The position numbers and the translations under genes were made by a program. The notes below the pieces were generated by a model, which made no database searches, was not told the origin of the DNA, and saw nothing but the letters and a program-made list of their open reading frames with translations. Below are positions 60,086-64,000 of a stretch of DNA of 64,000 bases, one piece after another (position 1 is the stretch's first letter; each line of letters begins with the position of its first letter). Source of the DNA: Mycoplasma miroungirhinis (lineage in GTDB: Bacteria > Bacillota_I > Bacilli_A > Mycoplasmatales > Metamycoplasmataceae); assembly GCF_013008815.1 (NCBI RefSeq), contig NZ_CP053097.1:186001-250000 (forward strand), in the 5' to 3' direction.

Positions 60086-60796
60086 ATGAACAGTACAACA
60101 GAAAAATTACAAAAGTTTGTTTCTTCTTCTGGCTTAATGAGTAGAAGAAAAGCAGAAGAAGAAATACAAAAAGGTTATTTTAAAATTAATAATAAAATTG
60201 CAACATTAGGTGATAGAGTTTCAAAGACTGATAAGATTTATTATAAAAATAAAATTATTGCCAATAATCATCAACTGCTTTATATTGTTTTAAATAAACC
60301 TAAGTATGTTGTATCAACATTAAATGATCCACAAGGTAGAAAAACTATTAAGGATTTTTTAAAAACTTCACAATACGTATATCCCATTGGTCGTTTAGAC
60401 TTTGATACTACAGGTGTTTTATTAATTACAAATGATGGTGAATTAACAAATAAATTACTTCATCCTAAAAATCAAATACCAAGAAAATATATTGTAACTT
60501 TAGAAAATAATTTAACAAATAATCAATTAGATTGACTAAATTCTAGTAATGTATTTATAGATGGTCAAAGATCATTACAAAAAGTAATTTATTTAAAAGA
60601 AAAAAACTATGAGGTTACTTTATTTGAAGGAAGATACCATCATGTTAAAAATTTATTTAAAGAAGTTGATAATAAGGTAATTAAATTACACCGAAAGGCT
60701 TTTGCTTTTATTGATGATTCTAATTTACGTAGTGGTCAATCAAGATTATTAAATGAGCAAGAAATTGAAAATTTAAAAAAAATACCAAGTGTATAA
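60086..60796 (+). CDS. RsuA/RluB-family pseudouridine synthase
   Basis: 236 residues. S4 domain (about 5-60: LQKFVSSSGLMSRRKAEEEI), then GRLDFDTTGVLLITNDGEL with the catalytic Asp. RluB (23S) is the commoner Firmicute target than RsuA (16S), but it cannot be set here. One TGA Trp near the middle. It ends at a terminator shared with lon. Confidence 0.88.
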
Positions 60797-60814
60797 CTTA
60801 GTATTTATAGTATG

Positions 60815-60846
60815 AATATTAAGTATAAAGCTTAATATTTTATTTT
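60815..60846. terminator. Terminator shared by the rluB-type gene and lon
   Basis: 9-bp AATATTAAG/CTTAATATT, 7-base loop, T tract; it overlaps the lon stop codon (60840). Confidence 0.7.
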
Positions 60847-63302
60847 TTAAATAAATGATTATAAATTTGCATATATTCAGAAACTGGTATAAATTTAATT
60901 TGTTTTTTAACTTCATCAGGAACATCCACTAATTTTTTTTCATTATTTTTAGGAATGAAAATAGTTTTTATTCCAAATTTTGAAGCTGCAAGTGATTTTT
61001 CTTTTAATCCCCCAATGGCAAGAACTTTACCTCTTAAAGTTATTTCGCCTGTCATTGCTACTGTTGGAGAAACAGATTTTTTAGAAAGTGCACTTATTAT
61101 TGCAGTCGTAAATGTAACTCCGGCACTAGGTCCATCTTTTGGTACAGCACCTTCTGGAACGTGAATATGAATAGTATTATTTTCAAAATCAAAATCAATG
61201 TCAAATTCTTTTGCATGTGATCTTACATAATTTAGTGCAATTTGAGCTGATTCTTGCATTACTTCTTTTAGTGAACCTGTTAGTTTTAAACCTTCTTTTC
61301 CTGCAAAAGTGCTTACTTCAATTGCAAGTGTAGAACCACCATAACTAGTTCAAGCTAAACCATTAACAGAACCTATTTGATCTTCTTTTTCATTTTCACT
61401 ATCTTCAAATTTGACTGGTCCTAAAAATTTAGTTACTTCATCATAAGTTATTTTAAATTCGTTTTCAATTTCTTTACTTAATAGTTTTACAACAATTTTT
61501 CTAGCAATTTTATCTAAAATTCTACTTAATTCACGTACTCCTGATTCGCGAGTATAGTATTTAATAATGTAATTTAAAATTTCATCACTTACTTTAAATT
61601 GTTTTTTAGTTAAAGAATTAAATTTTAAAACTTTAGGGATTAAGTGTTTTTTAGTAATTTGTAATTTTTCAATTGAAGTATATGAACTTAATTCAATCAT
61701 TTCCACTCTATCTACAAGTGCTTCAGGAATATTTTCAAAGTAGTTTGCAGTTGCTATAAATAACACTTTTGATAAGTCATATTCAATTTCTAAATAATGA
61801 TCTTGGAAATTAACATTTTGTTCTGGATCTAAAACTTCTAATAAAGCAGAAGTAGGATCTCCACGGTAATCTGCTGACATTTTATCAATTTCGTCTAATA
61901 AAATTACTGGATTTGAAACACCTGCTTTTTTTATTGCATTAATGATTTTTCCAGGCATTGCCCCTACATAAGTACGACGGTGTCCTCTAATTTCACTTTC
62001 ATCTTTTACACCACCTAGTGAAACTTTTATATAAGGTCTTTCTAATGCTTTTGCAATTGAACGTACTAATGTTGTTTTTCCTACCCCTGGTGGACCAATT
62101 AAAGTTAAAATAGGCATTGGTTGAATAGATTCATTAACTAAACTACCTTCTTTATTGACAAATAAAGTTTTATCGATAAAGAATTTATCTGTATTTGGTA
62201 ATTTAATTAAATCGTTTTTATGTGATTTTTGTAATTTATTATGAGTTAAAACAGCAATAAATTCTAAAATTCTTTCTTTTGGATCTTTTAGTCCATAATG
62301 ATGTTCATCAAGTATTTTTTTTGCATTAATCAAATTTAAATTTTCTACAGCAACTTTTCTTCAAGGTAGGATTTGTAATAAATCTACATAGTTTTTAGAA
62401 ATATTTGCTTCTGGACTTGCAGGCATCATATTTTTAGTTTTTGATTTTTCTTTTTCAATTGCTTTTATAACCACTTCTGGGAATTGTTGTTTTAATTCTT
62501 TATTAGAAACAAATTCCTCGTAGTTTGTTTCTGAACTATCGTCACCTAGTGATTTTTGAATAATTCTTAATCTTTCACGCAATAAAAACTCTTTTTGTTG
62601 TTCTTCTAATTCACCTCTTAAAGTACTATCAATTTCATTATCAATTATTTGTAATTTAAATTGATTTAAAATAAGTTGAATAAGTATTTCAGCTTTTACT
62701 ACATAATCATTTTGTGAAAATATTTTATATTTTTCTTCTGCATTAAATTTTTGAACTTTAATTTCACTTTTTAAAATTGATTTTGCAGTTTCTTCATCAA
62801 TATTTTTGATTGAATTTGTAAGTTGCTTAATTAAATCATTTTGTAGTTCATCACTTTTTTTAGAAGATAGGTTATTAAAAAAATCAGTGATTTTATTTAA
62901 CAGTTCTTTAAATACATTTAAATCTGAAACATATTCTTCAACTTCTTCAACTTCTATAGAACCATCTTCAATTGTATCTTCATTATTATCTGAAATATTT
63001 AATGGTACTATTTGTTTTAGTAAAACCTTTTTTAACCCTTTAAAAACAACAAGTTTATTATTAGTATTAGCTTTATTTAGTGATTTTACTTCTACTATTT
63101 CAGCAATAACTCCATATTCATAAAAATTATCTAATGTTTTTGGAGTTAGTGATGGTTTTTTTAATGTTGCTATTACAATTTTTTCATTATTTTTAATAGC
63201 ATAGTCTAATATTTTTAAACTATCTACTTTTCCAATGGTAGTTTCTAATGAATCATCAACCATTAAAACTTTATCTTTGATGCCAATTATAGGATATTTC
63301 AT
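60840..63302 (-). CDS. lon: ATP-dependent protease Lon
   Basis: 820 residues: LAN domain (1-about 200), coiled coil, then the LPW motif (TGA-coded Trp) before the AAA+ module with Walker [10 protein letters not shown] (about 403-411) and DEIDKM. The protease domain has the catalytic Ser in DGPSAGV (S726) and Lys (K769). The last stretch of Trp codons includes TGA. AAGGAA precedes the ATG. CIRCE control makes it part of the HrcA heat-shock regulon with dnaJ. Confidence 0.96.
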
Positions 63303-63327
63303 CTATTCCTTCCCTTCATTATAAAAC

Positions 63328-63333
63328 ATTATA
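63328..63333 (-). promoter_or_regulatory. -10 box of lon
   Basis: TATAAT on the minus strand, 25 bases before the ATG; the -35 region lies inside the CIRCE. Confidence 0.65.
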
Positions 63334-63341
63334 GCAAATTT

Positions 63342-63368
63342 TTAGCACTCTAACTAAAAAAGTGCTAA
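63342..63368 (-). promoter_or_regulatory. CIRCE operator (HrcA site) at lon
   Basis: TTAGCACTC, 9 bases, AAGTGCTAA; one arm perfect, the other differing from GAGTGCTAA at its first base. It covers the expected -35 of lon. Confidence 0.88.
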
Positions 63369-63393
63369 AAATTAAAAAAGAGACTAAACCTTC

Positions 63394-64000
63394 TTATTTT
63401 GTTCCAAATAATCTATCACCAGCATCTCCTAAACCTGGTACTATATAATTATTTTCATTTAAATAATCGTCTTTAGTAGCTAAATAAATATCAACATCTG
63501 GAAAAGCTTGTTGAATTTTATTAAGACCTTTATCAACACCTACTAAACACACTAGTTTAATATTTTTAAATCCTTCTTTTTTAAGTTTATTTATTGCATC
63601 ATATGCACTTACACCAGTTGCTAACATAGGATCAACTACAAGAACATATGAATCTTTTGATACATTTGGGATTTTATAAAAATAATCGATTGCTTGAAAA
63701 GTTTTTTCATCTCGATAAATACCAATATGTCCAACTCTAGCCTGTGGTACTAAATCTAAAATTCCTTGTACCATTCCTAATCCAGCTCTTAAGATAGGAA
63801 TAATTACTATTTCTTTATCTAAAAAGTATCCTGTAGTTTTTATTCCAATTGGAGTTTCGATTGTTTTTTCTTGAGGTTTGTAATCTCGTAAAACTTCAAA
63901 AACCATTAATGATGCTATTTCATTTAAATTTTTTCTAAATATATCGTGAGAAGTATTTTTATTTCTCATTGTTGTTAATTTAGTTTTTATTAATGGATGA
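63394..64000 (-). CDS. upp: Uracil phosphoribosyltransferase (5' end beyond window)
   Basis: Partial: 201 codons from ..HPLIKTKLTTMRNKNTSHDIFRKNL, whose missing first few residues lie past the window end, to TAA at 63394. LRAGLGMVQG, the PRPP loop VVDPMLATGVSA and GLGDAGDRLFGTK identify Upp. Salvages uracil. The ATG at 63969 is internal: family members extend upstream of it. No clear terminator follows; the T-rich tract at 63369-63393 has no stem. Confidence 0.95.
   Translation of the reverse strand, partial: HPLIKTKLTTMRNKNTSHDIFRKNLNEIASLMVFEVLRDYKPQEKTIETPIGIKTTGYFLDKEIVIIPILRAGLGMVQGILDLVPQARVGHIGIYRDEKTFQAIDYFYKIPNVSKDSYVLVVDPMLATGVSAYDAINKLKKEGFKNIKLVCLVGVDKGLNKIQQAFPDVDIYLATKDDYLNENNYIVPGLGDAGDRLFGTK

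Overview
This window is a mollicute chromosome of the Mycoplasma hominis type (Metamycoplasma/Mycoplasmopsis-like; the species cannot be named from the sequence alone). It is very AT-rich. Conserved proteins read through many in-frame TGA codons as Trp, as in genetic code 4. A tRNA-Trp with anticodon UCA at 57779-57853 decodes UGA. All coordinates below treat only TAA and TAG as stops, so several genes that look broken under the standard code are intact.

Layout: (1) 1-7.5 kb, plus strand: dnaG-rpoD-nif3-like-nfo, then rpmG-pepP, then obg. (2) 7.6-8.3 kb: eight tRNA genes (Pro, Ala, Met, Ile2, Ser, fMet, Asp, Phe) with a promoter and a terminator. (3) 8.5-10.5 kb: three overlapping mycoplasma-specific genes of unknown function. 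(4) 10.6-17.5 kb: prfA-prmC, dnaJ behind a CIRCE operator, then a compact run (hypothetical)-cmk-der-gpsA-hup that meets convergent recU. (5) 18.1-31.4 kb: a tightly packed run acpS-plsC-scpA-scpB-rlu-gatCAB-yihY, then an ECF S-component gene, a degenerate ABC ATPase-like gene and valS. (6) 31.4-49.1 kb, minus strand: a large DUF31/MIP-type lipoprotein, topA, rpsP-trmD-rplS, hpt-dnk, greA to mnmA (including ruvX and alaS), infC-rpmI-rplT behind an attenuator-like leader, a tiny TM2 protein, and folD. (7) 49.4-57.4 kb, plus strand: two further DUF31 lipoprotein peptidase genes; the second is frameshifted. (8) 57.5-64 kb: acpP, tRNA-Trp, a two-TM surface protein, tRNA-Thr, an RsuA/RluB-type synthase, lon behind a second CIRCE, and upp, which is cut by the window end.

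Most of the window is information processing: replication, transcription, ribosome assembly, tRNA charging and amidation, chromosome segregation, and heat-shock proteostasis under HrcA/CIRCE. The accessory part is surface-exposed: three paralogous lipoproteins carrying a trypsin-like DUF31 domain, the domain found in mycoplasma immunoglobulin proteases. One lies behind a 17-A tract next to its -10 box, one is interrupted at an A6 run, and an unrelated membrane protein has an (AT)8 tract upstream. This is a typical arrangement for phase-variable host interaction.

The most unusual signal is at 26603-31423. A protein with the outline of an oligopeptide-type ABC ATPase, but lacking Walker A, signature, Walker B and H-loop residues and carrying a large coiled-coil-like insert, has no stop codon and runs in frame into valyl-tRNA synthetase. 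Other notable signals are an ATA start on infC, a possible antiterminator in the infC leader, a 23-bp palindrome over the prfA promoter, and several promoters so close to their start codons that the mRNAs should be leaderless.
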